A DNA stretch of 64,000 bases from GCA-002727615 sp964442655 (GTDB lineage Bacteria; Pseudomonadota; Alphaproteobacteria; TMED109). The DNA lies in NCBI GenBank assembly GCA_964442655.1, contig CAYTZM010000006.1, positions 44,328-108,327 on the forward strand, in the 5' to 3' direction. Below the pieces are notes generated by a model. The model searched no databases. It was not told where the DNA came from and saw nothing but the letters and a program-made list of their open reading frames with translations. The first letter of the stretch is position 1. Every line of letters begins with the position of its first letter. The position numbers were made by a program, and so were the translations under genes. Positions 52,957 to 62,185 of this stretch are shown piece after piece.

Positions 52957-54122
52957 CAAATAATAATGATTTCAATGTAAGAAAAATTATTAAATCCTTA
53001 GAATCCTCCCCAATTAGAAATATTGCTAATTCAGTAATTGGAAATAAAGATATAATTCCTCTTTATTTTGGAGAAACAGATATAGCAACACCTTCATTTA
53101 TCTGTCAATCTATGAAAGATGCTCTAGACGAAGGTCATACATTTTATACTGCTAATCAAGGAATACCAGAACTAGTAGCAACTATTTCAGAATATGCAAC
53201 TTCTTTACACAATAAGGATATTTCTACTTCAAGGATTATGGTTACTTCTGCAGGAATGAATGGATTAATGATTACATCTGAAGCAATAATTAATCCAAAA
53301 GACAAAGTAATTTGTATTACTCCAGTATGGCCTAATTTTATGAGATGTATAGAAATTATGGGAGGAGAAATTATAGAAATCCCTCTAATTTATTCTATTG
53401 AAAGTAATAAATGGCAATTAAATTTAGAAGAAATTATTAAGCACATTTCGGATGCAAAAGCTATTTACATCAATTCTCCCAATAACCCAACAGGTTGGAT
53501 GATGAGTGCTCAAGAACAACTACAAATATTAGAATTATGCAGAGATCATAATAAATGGATAATTTCTGATGAAGTCTATGAACGAATTACTTATGATAGA
53601 AAAGTTGCTCCATCTTTTTTAGATATATCAAATGACCATGATTTAATAATAGTTGTAAATAGCTTCTCAAAATCATGGGCTATGACAGGTTGGCGTTTAG
53701 GGTGGCTCATCATGCCTGAAGGTTTAAACAAAACATTTGAAAAATTAAATGAATTTAATGTTGCTTCGCCTTCTTCACCTGCTCAATATGCTGGAATTAC
53801 CGCAATTAAAGAAGGAGAAGAATTTATTAAAAATATGGTAAATAATCTTAATACTTGCAGAGAAATAGCCTTACAATATTTAAGCAATTTTTCACGAGTA
53901 ATTTTACCTTTTCCAGAAGCTGCATTCTACGCATACTTTAAAATAAAAGAGGTCACAGACTCAGAAAAATTTTGTTTAGAAACTCTTAATAATACAGGTG
54001 TTGGCTTGGCTCCAGGAACATCTTTTGGTAAAGGAGGAGAAAGTTGGGTAAGAATTTGTTATGCAAAAAATCCAGATTTACTAAATAAAGCTTTTGAAAA
54101 ACTAAAACCTGCACTAAATTAA
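52953..54122 (+). CDS. PLP-dependent class I/II aminotransferase
   Basis: 389 residues from the TTG at 52953, which overlaps the uxaA TGA in the sequence TTGA; another TTG at 52932 lies deeper in uxaA and no ATG is available. Motifs: 'YTANQGIPELVATI', 'INSPNNPTGWMMS', 'ISDEVYERITYD', PLP lysine K240 in 'SFSKSWAMTGWRLGW', and 'GVGLAPGTSFGKGGESWVRI' at the end. Similar to aspartate- or aromatic-type aminotransferases; amino donor and acceptor cannot be deduced. Its coupling to the UxaA-like dehydratase hints at use of a keto-acid. Confidence 0.87.
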   Translation: MTNNNDFNVRKIIKSLESSPIRNIANSVIGNKDIIPLYFGETDIATPSFICQSMKDALDEGHTFYTANQGIPELVATISEYATSLHNKDISTSRIMVTSAGMNGLMITSEAIINPKDKVICITPVWPNFMRCIEIMGGEIIEIPLIYSIESNKWQLNLEEIIKHISDAKAIYINSPNNPTGWMMSAQEQLQILELCRDHNKWIISDEVYERITYDRKVAPSFLDISNDHDLIIVVNSFSKSWAMTGWRLGWLIMPEGLNKTFEKLNEFNVASPSSPAQYAGITAIKEGEEFIKNMVNNLNTCREIALQYLSNFSRVILPFPEAAFYAYFKIKEVTDSEKFCLETLNNTGVGLAPGTSFGKGGESWVRICYAKNPDLLNKAFEKLKPALN

Positions 54123-55090
54123 TGAAAATTTTAAAAGCCAATACAACAAATATTAATCTCGCTTCAGAACTTTTATTAAAAGGAGGTATCGTAGCTTTTC
54201 CTACAGAAACAGTTTATGGTCTAGGTGCTTTAGCATCTCATAAAGATGCTATTAAAAGAGTTTATAAAGTTAAAGGTAGACCAAGAAATAACCCATTAAT
54301 AGTACATGCATACAAACTTGATCAAATTTTAGCAATAACAGAAAATATCCCTAATGGCGTAGATTTGTTGATAAAAAAATATTGGCCAGGACCTCTTACA
54401 TTAATTCTACCATATAAAAATTCTTCAAATATTTGTTCTTTAGCTAGAGCTAATTTAAAAACTGTAGCTGTTAGAATACCTAATCACCCCGTAGCATTAA
54501 AACTTTTAAAAAAAGTAAACTTTCCGTTGATTGCACCTAGTGCAAATATTTCTCAACACTTAAGTCCAACAAGAGCTATGCATGTAATGAATGACCTAGG
54601 AAAAAAACTTAATAAAAATAAAGATATAATATTAGATGGGGGAAAAACTAATATTGGTTTAGAATCTACTGTAATAGATTTTACTAAAAACAAACCAGTA
54701 ATATTAAGGCCAGGAGGATTAAGTATTACCAATATTAATAATTTAGTAAAAGTTTCTTATAAAAAATATAGAATAAATGACAATCAACCCATTAGTCCTG
54801 GTCAATTCAAAAAACATTATTCTCCTAAAGCATCACTTAGATTAAATGCTAATTTTCCTCAAAATGATGAATCTTGGATAGGTTTTGGTAAAGATCCCAA
54901 AAATTTAAATAACTTTATTAAAGTTAATCTTAGCCATAAAGGTAACTTAGAAGAGGCTGCTAAAAATTTATTTTCAATGTTACGATTTTTGGATAGTAAA
55001 AATGTAAAAAAAATAGCTGTTAAAAAAATTCCAAATAAAGAAATAGGTATAGCCATAAATGATCGTTTAATTAGAGGTGCATCTAATTAA
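54122..55090 (+). CDS. L-threonylcarbamoyladenylate synthase (Sua5 type)
   Basis: 322 residues. The YrdC domain opens with 'GGIVAFPTETVYGLGALAS' and contains 'KGRPRNNPLIVH', 'WPGPLTLIL', 'VRIPNHPVAL' and 'APSANIS'. The C-terminal Sua5 domain follows a linker beginning 'ISPGQFKKHYSPKASL'. The enzyme activates threonine and bicarbonate with ATP for t6A37 in ANN-decoding tRNAs. The ATG overlaps the aminotransferase stop as TAATG, so this essential tRNA-modification gene is translationally coupled to a catabolic-looking operon. Confidence 0.94.
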   Translation: MKILKANTTNINLASELLLKGGIVAFPTETVYGLGALASHKDAIKRVYKVKGRPRNNPLIVHAYKLDQILAITENIPNGVDLLIKKYWPGPLTLILPYKNSSNICSLARANLKTVAVRIPNHPVALKLLKKVNFPLIAPSANISQHLSPTRAMHVMNDLGKKLNKNKDIILDGGKTNIGLESTVIDFTKNKPVILRPGGLSITNINNLVKVSYKKYRINDNQPISPGQFKKHYSPKASLRLNANFPQNDESWIGFGKDPKNLNNFIKVNLSHKGNLEEAAKNLFSMLRFLDSKNVKKIAVKKIPNKEIGIAINDRLIRGASN

Positions 55091-55214
55091 CCTTGATCTA
55101 AATTATTAAAGTTTTATATTCTTATTGTTATAATTATTAAAACTGAAAAATATGCATACTAAAATACAAAATTTAAATCCAAGAAAAGTTTTATAAATTA
55201 ATATAGAGGGAAAT

Positions 55215-57002
55215 ATGCAAGAATATAATGCTCCAATAGAAGATATTTTATTTGTAATAAATAACTTAAATTCAGACACAAATTGTATAAGTGATGACTA
55301 TTCAGATCCTGATCTTATAAAACAAATATTTGAAGAAGCAGGAAAATTTTCTAGTAATGTTTTAGCCCCTTTAAATACAGTTGGAGATAAAGAAGGAATT
55401 TCATTAGAAAATGGCTTAGTGAGAATGCCTCCAGGATTTACTGATGCATACAATCAATATATTGAAGGTGGTTGGGCATCTGTAGCCGGATCTAAAGAAT
55501 ATGGTGGACAAAAAATGCCATGGAATATTGTCGGAGGTTTAAATGAAATTTGGCATGCTGCTAACATAAGTTTTTCTTTAAATATGTTGTTAACACAAGG
55601 CGCTATAGAAGTTATTGAATCTTATGGGACTAAAGAACAGAAAAATAAATATTTACCAAAAATGATTAGTGGAGAATGGTCAGGTACTATGAACCTTACA
55701 GAGCCACAGGCAGGTTCTGATCTAGCATTATTAAAATCAAAAGCAATTTTAAAAGATGGCTCATATAAACTATATGGAAATAAAATTTATATAACTCATG
55801 GAGATCAAGATATGAGTAAAAATATAATACATTTAGTTCTAGCGAGACTGCCTGATGCTCCTGAAGGGAGTAAAGGTATATCACTATTTATTTCTCCTAA
55901 AAATCTTATATCTAAAGATGGAAGCTTATTAGAAAAAAATGATATTAGAGTTGTTTCTATAGAACACAAATTAGGAACGCTAGCAAGCCCTACATGTGTA
56001 TTAGCATATGGAGATAATACTGGAGCAGATGCAGAATTAATTGGTCAAGAACATGGAGGACTAAAAGCTATGTTTACTATGATGAATAATGCTAGACTCA
56101 ATGTGGGAATTCAAGGCGTATCTATCGCTGAAAGAGCTTACCAACAAGCATTAAATTTCTCTTTATCAAGACTTCAAGGAAATTCAATAGATGGTTCTTC
56201 AACTGGAACTGTAGCAATAATTGATCATCCAGATGTTCAAAGAATGCTAATGGATATGAAATCAAAAATTGAAGCAATGCGTGCTTTATCGCTATTTACT
56301 GCAAATGAATTAGAATTAACCAAAAATGCATCATCCGATTTAGATAAACAAAAAGCTCAAGAAAATTTAGACATACTAACTCCAATAGTAAAATCTTGGT
56401 GTACTGACCAAGGAGTATTTATTGCATCTACAGGAATCCAAGTTCATGGAGGAATGGGATTTATTGAAGAAACTGGGGCGGCACAACATTATCGAGATGC
56501 TAGGATACTTCCCATATATGAAGGAACTAATGGTATTCAAGCCTTAGACCTACTAAGAAGAAAATTAACCATGGATAATGGCAACATTTTTAAAAGATTT
56601 TTAAATGAAATGAGAAAAGATGCAAATAAATGCACCTCAGTTCAAGGAGAACAGATACCTGAAATTGGAAATAAAGTTATTAATGCCGTAAACATTCTTG
56701 ACGACACTGCAAATGAGCTTTTATCTATGTGGAAAAACAACAAAAGACATGCTGCATTTGGAGCTACTCCATTTATTGATATGTGTGGAAATATATTTGG
56801 AGGATGGATAATGGCAAAAAGTGCATTAAAGGCCTCTCATTTATTAATCAATGATAATAAAAATAAATTTTTAAAGGAAAAAATTAATACAACGTCTTTT
56901 TATACAAATACTGTATTAGAATCTTCTTTAAGTTTAAAAAATGTAGTAATAAATGCGCATAAAAATGTAGATTCGATATTACTAGATAACTTCCAAAATT
57001 AA
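55215..57002 (+). CDS. Acyl-CoA dehydrogenase, large (DmdC-like) type
   Basis: 595 residues, of the roughly 590-residue acyl-CoA dehydrogenase type with an extra C-terminal domain that includes methylthiopropanoyl-CoA dehydrogenase DmdC. FAD/substrate motifs: 'WSGTMNLTEPQAGSDLALL' (155-173), 'KIYITHGDQDM', 'QVHGGMGFIEETGAAQHYRD' and catalytic E436 in 'PIYEGTNGIQALDLL', matching the DmdC glutamate position. Shine-Dalgarno GAGGG precedes the ATG by five bases. Members oxidise fatty acyl-CoA or 3-methylmercaptopropionyl-CoA; which one is not visible. Its 3' end overlaps the MaoC-like gene (opposite strand) by 4 bp. Confidence 0.88.
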   Translation: MQEYNAPIEDILFVINNLNSDTNCISDDYSDPDLIKQIFEEAGKFSSNVLAPLNTVGDKEGISLENGLVRMPPGFTDAYNQYIEGGWASVAGSKEYGGQKMPWNIVGGLNEIWHAANISFSLNMLLTQGAIEVIESYGTKEQKNKYLPKMISGEWSGTMNLTEPQAGSDLALLKSKAILKDGSYKLYGNKIYITHGDQDMSKNIIHLVLARLPDAPEGSKGISLFISPKNLISKDGSLLEKNDIRVVSIEHKLGTLASPTCVLAYGDNTGADAELIGQEHGGLKAMFTMMNNARLNVGIQGVSIAERAYQQALNFSLSRLQGNSIDGSSTGTVAIIDHPDVQRMLMDMKSKIEAMRALSLFTANELELTKNASSDLDKQKAQENLDILTPIVKSWCTDQGVFIASTGIQVHGGMGFIEETGAAQHYRDARILPIYEGTNGIQALDLLRRKLTMDNGNIFKRFLNEMRKDANKCTSVQGEQIPEIGNKVINAVNILDDTANELLSMWKNNKRHAAFGATPFIDMCGNIFGGWIMAKSALKASHLLINDNKNKFLKEKINTTSFYTNTVLESSLSLKNVVINAHKNVDSILLDNFQN

Positions 57003-57853
57003 TTACTTAATTCTGCATGTGCCGACAAAGATTGATTACCATTTTGATCTTTAATCCATAAATCAAGACCATTATTAATTTTAATAGCTTGAGTATTAAT
57101 TTTCCCACCTACAAAAACTGGACTTCTTAACTTAAAAGAAAATTTAAGAAGATTTTGTTTACTTTCTTTTATAATATTACTTATTAAATCCAATAAAAAC
57201 GTTGCCATTAATGGACCATGAACTACTATTTGAGGATAACCTTCAACTTTAGTAGCATAAGGAAAATCATAATGTATTTTATGAGTATTATGAGTTAACG
57301 CAGAATAACGAAATAACATTTCAGGAGTAGGACTCCAAGATTTTTGAAAATCATATTCTTTAGGAGATTTAATTAATTTTTTTTCATCATTTTTTTTATC
57401 TCTACTTCCTTCACGATATACTAAATTTTGTACTTCATTTAACAATAATTTATTATTTTGACTTATTTTATGATTAATCTTTAAAAATGTTAGCTTCCCA
57501 GTAGAACCCTCTTTATTTTCAATAGATAATATAGTGGAAGTTTTCTTCACATCTTTTCCTATTAATAAAGGTTCGTAAAAATCTATTTCACCACCTGCAT
57601 ACATTCTAATAGGTAAATCTATAGGAGGCATAAAACCCATTTTTTTCTCATGTCCATCTAAACCAAGATTTTTTTGTAATGGTAAATTTAAAAAATAAAG
57701 CCAATGCCATCCATAAGGAACTTCTTTGAATTCTTCCTTATTATATTCATAATCAAAAACAGCAGCCATAGCTTTAGTAGGATATTCATTTATATGATCA
57801 TCAATTTGAACAGTCTTACCAATCCAATTATTAACTTCGGAATTATTATTCAC
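56999..57853 (-). CDS. MaoC/FAS1-like hydratase (mesaconyl-CoA hydratase type)
   Basis: 284 residues from a GTG start (AAGGA upstream), two hot-dog domains. The N-terminal FAS1-like dehydratase domain shows 'YGWHWLYFLNLPLQKNLGLD', 'GFMPPIDLPIRMYAGGEIDF' and 'PLLIGKDV'; the C-terminal domain has 'TPEMLFRYSALTHNTHKIHYD' with the catalytic Asn-His hydratase-type residues, and 'YPQIVVHGPLMATFLLDL'. Family members include 3-methylfumaryl-CoA and mesaconyl-C4-CoA hydratases. It overlaps the CoA-transferase gene by 8 bp, so it should act on the CoA ester that enzyme makes. Substrate is inferred to be a short unsaturated dicarboxylyl-CoA. Confidence 0.85.
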   Translation of the reverse strand: MNNNSEVNNWIGKTVQIDDHINEYPTKAMAAVFDYEYNKEEFKEVPYGWHWLYFLNLPLQKNLGLDGHEKKMGFMPPIDLPIRMYAGGEIDFYEPLLIGKDVKKTSTILSIENKEGSTGKLTFLKINHKISQNNKLLLNEVQNLVYREGSRDKKNDEKKLIKSPKEYDFQKSWSPTPEMLFRYSALTHNTHKIHYDFPYATKVEGYPQIVVHGPLMATFLLDLISNIIKESKQNLLKFSFKLRSPVFVGGKINTQAIKINNGLDLWIKDQNGNQSLSAHAELSN

Positions 57854-58967
57854 TAAATTCTTTCCTTATTTTTTTCGAATTTTCTCCAATTTTTGGTACT
57901 TTAGTAACTTGCTTCTCTTGTCCTAAAACCATAGAAGGGGAATCTATCAACTCTATTTCATTATTACCAACTTGAGATTTTACTTTCCTTAATTGAGCAT
58001 GTTCAGTTAAATCCTCAACTGAATTTAAAACACCACACGCAATTTTTTCTTTTCGTAAACGGGTTACTAATTCTTGTTTATCATATTTTTTAAATTCATT
58101 TGATATAATTAGATCTAAATCTTTTCTATTCTTGACTCTTTTAGTAGGTTCATTAAATCTAGAATCATCTGCTAAATTTAACAATTTTAATACTGATTTA
58201 CATAATTGAATCCACTCCCTTTGATTTTGAATAGATATCAAAATTTTCTTTCCACACTTAGAACTAAAAGCACCATATGGTGCTATAGTTGGATGAGACA
58301 AACCTGCCCTCTTTATAGATCTCTCTCCATATTTAGTTTGTAAATATGGAACATTCATCCAGTCCGCCATACCATCAAATAAAGAGACTTCTATCGCACT
58401 TCCTTTTCCTGTTCTCTCTCTATTATATAAAGCTTCTAGAATAGAAGAATGAGCATTCATGCCACAAGCAATATCACAAACTGAAACACCTACTCTTCCT
58501 TCTTCTTCAGGAGTTCCTGTAACACTACAAAGTCCTGTTTCTGCTTGTACTAATAAGTCATAAGCCTTCATATCCTTATATGGACCAGTCTGACCATAAC
58601 CAGATATATCACAAGTAATTAATTTGTTATTTTTTTCTCTTAAAATTTTTGTTCCCAATCCTACTCTTTCAGCTACTCCCGGAGCTAAATTTTGAATATA
58701 AACGTCAGCATGATTTATAATTCTTTTTAACAATTTAATATCAGTATCATTTTTTATATCCGCTACTAATGATTCTTTATCTCTATTTAACCAAACAAAA
58801 TATGCACTTTCTCCTTTTACATCTTTATCATAATACCTAGCAAAATCTCCTTCTTGACGTTCAATTTTTATTACACGTGCACCAGCTTCTGCTAAACGTA
58901 AAGAACAAAAAGGAGCAGCCACAGCTTGCTCTAAAGATACTACTAATAATCCTTTTAAAGACTTCAA
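57846..58967 (-). CDS. Family III CoA-transferase (CaiB/BaiF)
   Basis: 373 residues from a TTG start with an ideal AGGAGG upstream. Motifs: 'VVSLEQAVAAPFCSLRLAEAGA', written here in two parts (9-30), 'VIKIERQEGDFAR', 'FVWLNRDKESL', 'QNLAPGVAERVGL', and catalytic D137 in 'KAYDLLVQAETGL'. It transfers CoA from one acyl-CoA to a free acid. Gene order acyl-CoA dehydrogenase, CoA-transferase, MaoC-like hydratase on one strand suggests degradation of an organic acid through its CoA ester. Similar to succinyl-CoA:mesaconate/itaconate-type transferases, but substrate cannot be fixed. Confidence 0.9.
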   Translation of the reverse strand: MKSLKGLLVVSLEQAVAAPFCSLRLAEAGARVIKIERQEGDFARYYDKDVKGESAYFVWLNRDKESLVADIKNDTDIKLLKRIINHADVYIQNLAPGVAERVGLGTKILREKNNKLITCDISGYGQTGPYKDMKAYDLLVQAETGLCSVTGTPEEEGRVGVSVCDIACGMNAHSSILEALYNRERTGKGSAIEVSLFDGMADWMNVPYLQTKYGERSIKRAGLSHPTIAPYGAFSSKCGKKILISIQNQREWIQLCKSVLKLLNLADDSRFNEPTKRVKNRKDLDLIISNEFKKYDKQELVTRLRKEKIACGVLNSVEDLTEHAQLRKVKSQVGNNEIELIDSPSMVLGQEKQVTKVPKIGENSKKIRKEFSE

Positions 58968-58975
58968 ATTTCCTC

Positions 58976-60169
58976 CTAATATGACCTTTTAAGACCCAAA
59001 ACATTTTGCCCTATATAAGCTAATATTAAATTTGTAGATATAGGCGCGATTTGGTAAAGCCTTGTTTCCCTGTATTTTCTTTCAATATCGTAATCTTCTG
59101 CAAAGCCATACCCACCAAATGTTTGAATTGCAGCTTCAGCAGATTTCCATGAAGCTTCTGAAGACAATAATTTAGCTAAATTTGCTTCAGTTCCACAAGG
59201 TATATTTTTATCAAATAATTTAGCAGCTCTAGTAACCATTAATGCAGCTGCTTCTGTTTCAGCATAAGCCTTAGCAATAGGAAATTGAATACCTTGATTC
59301 TGTCCAATAGGTCTTCCAAAAACTTCTCTAGAATTTGCATAATTTGTCATTTTATCCAAAAAGAATTTTGAATCTCCTATACACTCAGATGCAATCAAAA
59401 TTCTTTCTGCATTCATTCCATCCAATATATACTTAAATCCCTTACCTTCTTCCCCAATTAAACTATCTAATGGCACTTCTAAATCATCAAAAAATATTTC
59501 AGTAGTAGCATGATTTATCATTGTTCTAATTGGTTTAATTGTTAACCCATTATTTTTTGCTTTTTGAATATTAATAATAAATAGAGAAAGACCTTCTGTT
59601 TTCTTCAATTTCTTGTCGTTTGAAGTGCGTGCTAAAAGTAACATTAAATCAGAATGTTCAGCTCTACTTGTCCAAACTTTTTGTCCATTAATAATATACC
59701 CACTCTTAAATTTTGTAGCTTTAGTACGAATAGACAAAGTGTCAGTTCCTGCATCAGGTTCTGTTACTCCAAAAGCCTGTAATCGCATTTCTCCTGAAGA
59801 TATTTTAGGCAAAAACTTATCTTTTTGTTCTTCAGAACCATGTTTTAATAAGGCACCCATAATATACATTTGAGCATGACAAGCAGCTCCATTTCCACCT
59901 GATCTTTGAATTTCTTCTAAAATTACACATGCTGCTTCTAATGGTAAACCGGAACCTCCATATTCTTCTGGAATTAAACAAGATAAATACCCTGCTTCTG
60001 TTAAAGATTTAACAAAATCTTCCGGATACAATCTATCTCTATCTAATTTTCTCCAATATTCCCCATTAAAATTTAAGCATAATGATCTAACTCCATTTCT
60101 AATATCTTCCCATAGAGCTTCATCTATATTTGAAATACTAGAAATCCTATTATAATCTTTTTCAACCAA
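58976..60169 (-). CDS. Acyl-CoA dehydrogenase
   Basis: 397 residues from TTG 60169 (AAAGG upstream; no in-frame ATG before the conserved start). FAD-binding motifs 'FGVTEPDAGTDT' near residue 133 and 'WTSRAEHSDLMLLLART' are present, as is 'IQTFGGYGFAEDYDIERKYRE'. The site equivalent to the YEGT catalytic glutamate of medium-chain enzymes reads 'YQIAPIST', so the catalytic base must be elsewhere, as in the isovaleryl-CoA dehydrogenase group. First gene of the operon with the CoA-transferase (8-bp gap) and hydratase. It probably acts on a branched or dicarboxylic acyl-CoA (inference). Confidence 0.88.
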   Translation of the reverse strand: MVEKDYNRISSISNIDEALWEDIRNGVRSLCLNFNGEYWRKLDRDRLYPEDFVKSLTEAGYLSCLIPEEYGGSGLPLEAACVILEEIQRSGGNGAACHAQMYIMGALLKHGSEEQKDKFLPKISSGEMRLQAFGVTEPDAGTDTLSIRTKATKFKSGYIINGQKVWTSRAEHSDLMLLLARTSNDKKLKKTEGLSLFIINIQKAKNNGLTIKPIRTMINHATTEIFFDDLEVPLDSLIGEEGKGFKYILDGMNAERILIASECIGDSKFFLDKMTNYANSREVFGRPIGQNQGIQFPIAKAYAETEAAALMVTRAAKLFDKNIPCGTEANLAKLLSSEASWKSAEAAIQTFGGYGFAEDYDIERKYRETRLYQIAPISTNLILAYIGQNVLGLKRSY

Positions 60170-60251
60170 TTTGAATGACCTTTAAATAAACTAACAAAAA
60201 TATTTTATTATACATTTATTAGCTAACATTGAAAGAAATTGTTGATCCTCT

Positions 60252-60271
60252 GTATATAGTGGTATATAACG
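60252..60271. repeat. Tandem 10-bp direct repeat between acyl-CoA dehydrogenase and moaA
   Basis: GTATATAGTG is followed at once by GTATATAACG (8 of 10 identical) and then ATATATGTT. It lies in the 130-bp divergent gap, about 30 bp before moaA and 80 bp before the acyl-CoA dehydrogenase start. It could be a pair of half-sites for a regulator or promoter -10-like sequence; low complexity makes chance likely. Nothing else notable in the gap. Confidence 0.3.
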
Positions 60272-60299
60272 ATATATGTTAAAAATATAAAAAACTATT

Positions 60300-61331
60300 A
60301 TGATAAAAAATAAATATAAATTATTTAAAAAAGACTCAAACACTCTAACAGACCCATTTGGGAGAACTATCTCGTATTTAAGAGTTTCTGTTACTGATAG
60401 ATGTGATTTTAGGTGTGTTTATTGTATGTCTGAAAATATGTCTTTTTTACCTAAATCAAATGTTTTATCCTTAGAAGAAATAGAAATTTTATGTAATGCC
60501 TTCATAAATATGGGTACAAAAAAAATTAGACTAACAGGAGGAGAACCCTTAGTTAGAAAAAATGTTTTAAATCTTATTAAAGCTCTAGGTTCAAAGATTG
60601 GTTTTGGACTTGAAGAATTAACTATCACTACAAATGGCAGTCAACTTTCTCGCTTTTCCCGCGAATTATATGAATATGGAGTGAGACGTGTAAATGTTTC
60701 AATAGACACATTAAATCCAGATTTGTTTTCAAAAATTACACGTTGGGGCAACTTAAATAGAGTATTACAAGGCCTTAAAGATGCAACTAAAGCAGGATTA
60801 AAATGCAAAATTAACGCAGTAGCATTAAAAGGTGTTAATGAAAATGAATTAAGCAGTATGGTTGAATGGGCACACAACGAAGGACACGATTTTACTATCA
60901 TTGAAACTATGCCAATGGGTGAAATAAGTGAAGACCGTGTAGACCAATATTTACCTCTTTCTATGGTAAGAGCTAAATTACAAAAGAAATTTACCCTTAT
61001 TCAAAATAATTACAAAACTGGAGGTCCAGCTAGATATGTAACTATAAAAGAAACAGGAGGAAGGCTAGGATTTATTACTCCACTAACACATAATTTTTGC
61101 GAATCTTGCAATAGAGTTAGACTTACTTGCACTGGAATACTTTATATGTGCCTTGGCCAAGACGATTCAGCTGATTTAAGAAAAGCACTTTTAAACGGAT
61201 CTAATAGTATTCAAATAGAAAACACAATCAGAGAAGCTATAACTAGAAAACCTAAAGGACATGATTTCGAAATAAGTCGTAGAGCCAAAAGTCCTGCAGT
61301 TCAAAGGCACATGAGTGTTACAGGCGGCTAA
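60300..61331 (+). CDS. moaA: GTP 3',8-cyclase MoaA
   Basis: 343 residues, radical SAM enzyme of molybdenum cofactor synthesis. The first [4Fe-4S] cluster motif is C35-x3-C39-x2-C42 in 'RCDFRCVYC'; the second cluster uses 'FCESCNRVRLTC' and the later cysteine in 'YMCLG'. 'LTGGEPLVRKNV' and 'MPMGEI' are family motifs. The C-terminus ends in the double glycine 'TGG' required in MoaA. Other Moco genes are not in the window. Its presence implies that at least one molybdoenzyme exists. Confidence 0.96.
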   Translation: MIKNKYKLFKKDSNTLTDPFGRTISYLRVSVTDRCDFRCVYCMSENMSFLPKSNVLSLEEIEILCNAFINMGTKKIRLTGGEPLVRKNVLNLIKALGSKIGFGLEELTITTNGSQLSRFSRELYEYGVRRVNVSIDTLNPDLFSKITRWGNLNRVLQGLKDATKAGLKCKINAVALKGVNENELSSMVEWAHNEGHDFTIIETMPMGEISEDRVDQYLPLSMVRAKLQKKFTLIQNNYKTGGPARYVTIKETGGRLGFITPLTHNFCESCNRVRLTCTGILYMCLGQDDSADLRKALLNGSNSIQIENTIREAITRKPKGHDFEISRRAKSPAVQRHMSVTGG

Positions 61332-61384
61332 AATATACTTTTAACTTTATATATTAAATGTTAGTTTAAACTTTTTGATGTTAG

Positions 61385-62167
61385 ATGGTAAAAATTAGTA
61401 TGAAAATTAGTAAAATAGCTTTAATTGCATCTGAATCTAAAGGTGCTAAAAGTGCTATGAAAGAATTAAAAAAATTATATAAAACAGTCCAACCAGAAAA
61501 AGCAGATGCCATAGTAGCTCTAGGAGGAGATGGTTTAATTCTTCATACATTAGAAACTTATGGAAGAAAAAATATACCTATATATGGAATGAATAAGGGA
61601 ACCGTAGGTTTTTTAATGAATAATTATTCAAAAGAAAACTTAATAAAAAACATTAACAATGCTGAAACAACAAAAATATCGCCTTTAATTATGGAAGCAA
61701 TTGATATAAATGGTAAAAAATATAAAGGTATAGCAATTAATGAAGTGTCTTTATTAAGACAATCTAAAATGACCGCTAAGATTGCCATAAATGTTAATAA
61801 TAAAAAAAGATTAGAAGAATTAGTTTGTGATGGTGTAATGATAGCTACACCTGCGGGAAGTACAGCATATAATTTATCTGCAAATGGACCTATTATTCCT
61901 CTAAACTCTAATCTACTTTCTTTAACTTCCATTTGTGCTTTTAGGCCAAGAAGATGGAGAGGAGCATTGCTTCCAAAAAGTTCATCTGTAGATTTTATTG
62001 TCCATGATCCCAAAAATAGAGGAGTCAGTGCAACGGCAGGAAATTTAGAAATAAGAAATGTATCAAAAGTAAATATTAAAATTGCTCCCAAATTATCATT
62101 TAAATTACTTTTTAATCCTGATAATAAACTTGAAGAAAAGTTTATAAAAGAGCAATTCTCAAACTAA
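61385..62167 (+). CDS. nadK: NAD kinase
   Basis: 260 residues. Diagnostic motifs: 'VALGGDGLILHTL' (GGDG, near residue 47), 'GTVGFLMN', 'INEVSLLRQS' near 120, and 'ATPAGSTAYNLSANGPI' near 156. It phosphorylates NAD to NADP with ATP. Start could be ATG 61385 or ATG 61400 ('MKISKIAL'); neither has a strong Shine-Dalgarno. Alphaproteobacterial NAD kinases are short like this one. It lies 53 bp after moaA and 18 bp before the SDR. Confidence 0.94.
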   Translation: MVKISMKISKIALIASESKGAKSAMKELKKLYKTVQPEKADAIVALGGDGLILHTLETYGRKNIPIYGMNKGTVGFLMNNYSKENLIKNINNAETTKISPLIMEAIDINGKKYKGIAINEVSLLRQSKMTAKIAINVNNKKRLEELVCDGVMIATPAGSTAYNLSANGPIIPLNSNLLSLTSICAFRPRRWRGALLPKSSSVDFIVHDPKNRGVSATAGNLEIRNVSKVNIKIAPKLSFKLLFNPDNKLEEKFIKEQFSN

Positions 62168-62185
62168 AATATAGAAAGGAAAAAA

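Noticed and set aside
61624..62091. 155-residue minus-strand open frame opposite nadK
   Set aside because: Shadow of nadK; no Shine-Dalgarno and no recognisable domain.
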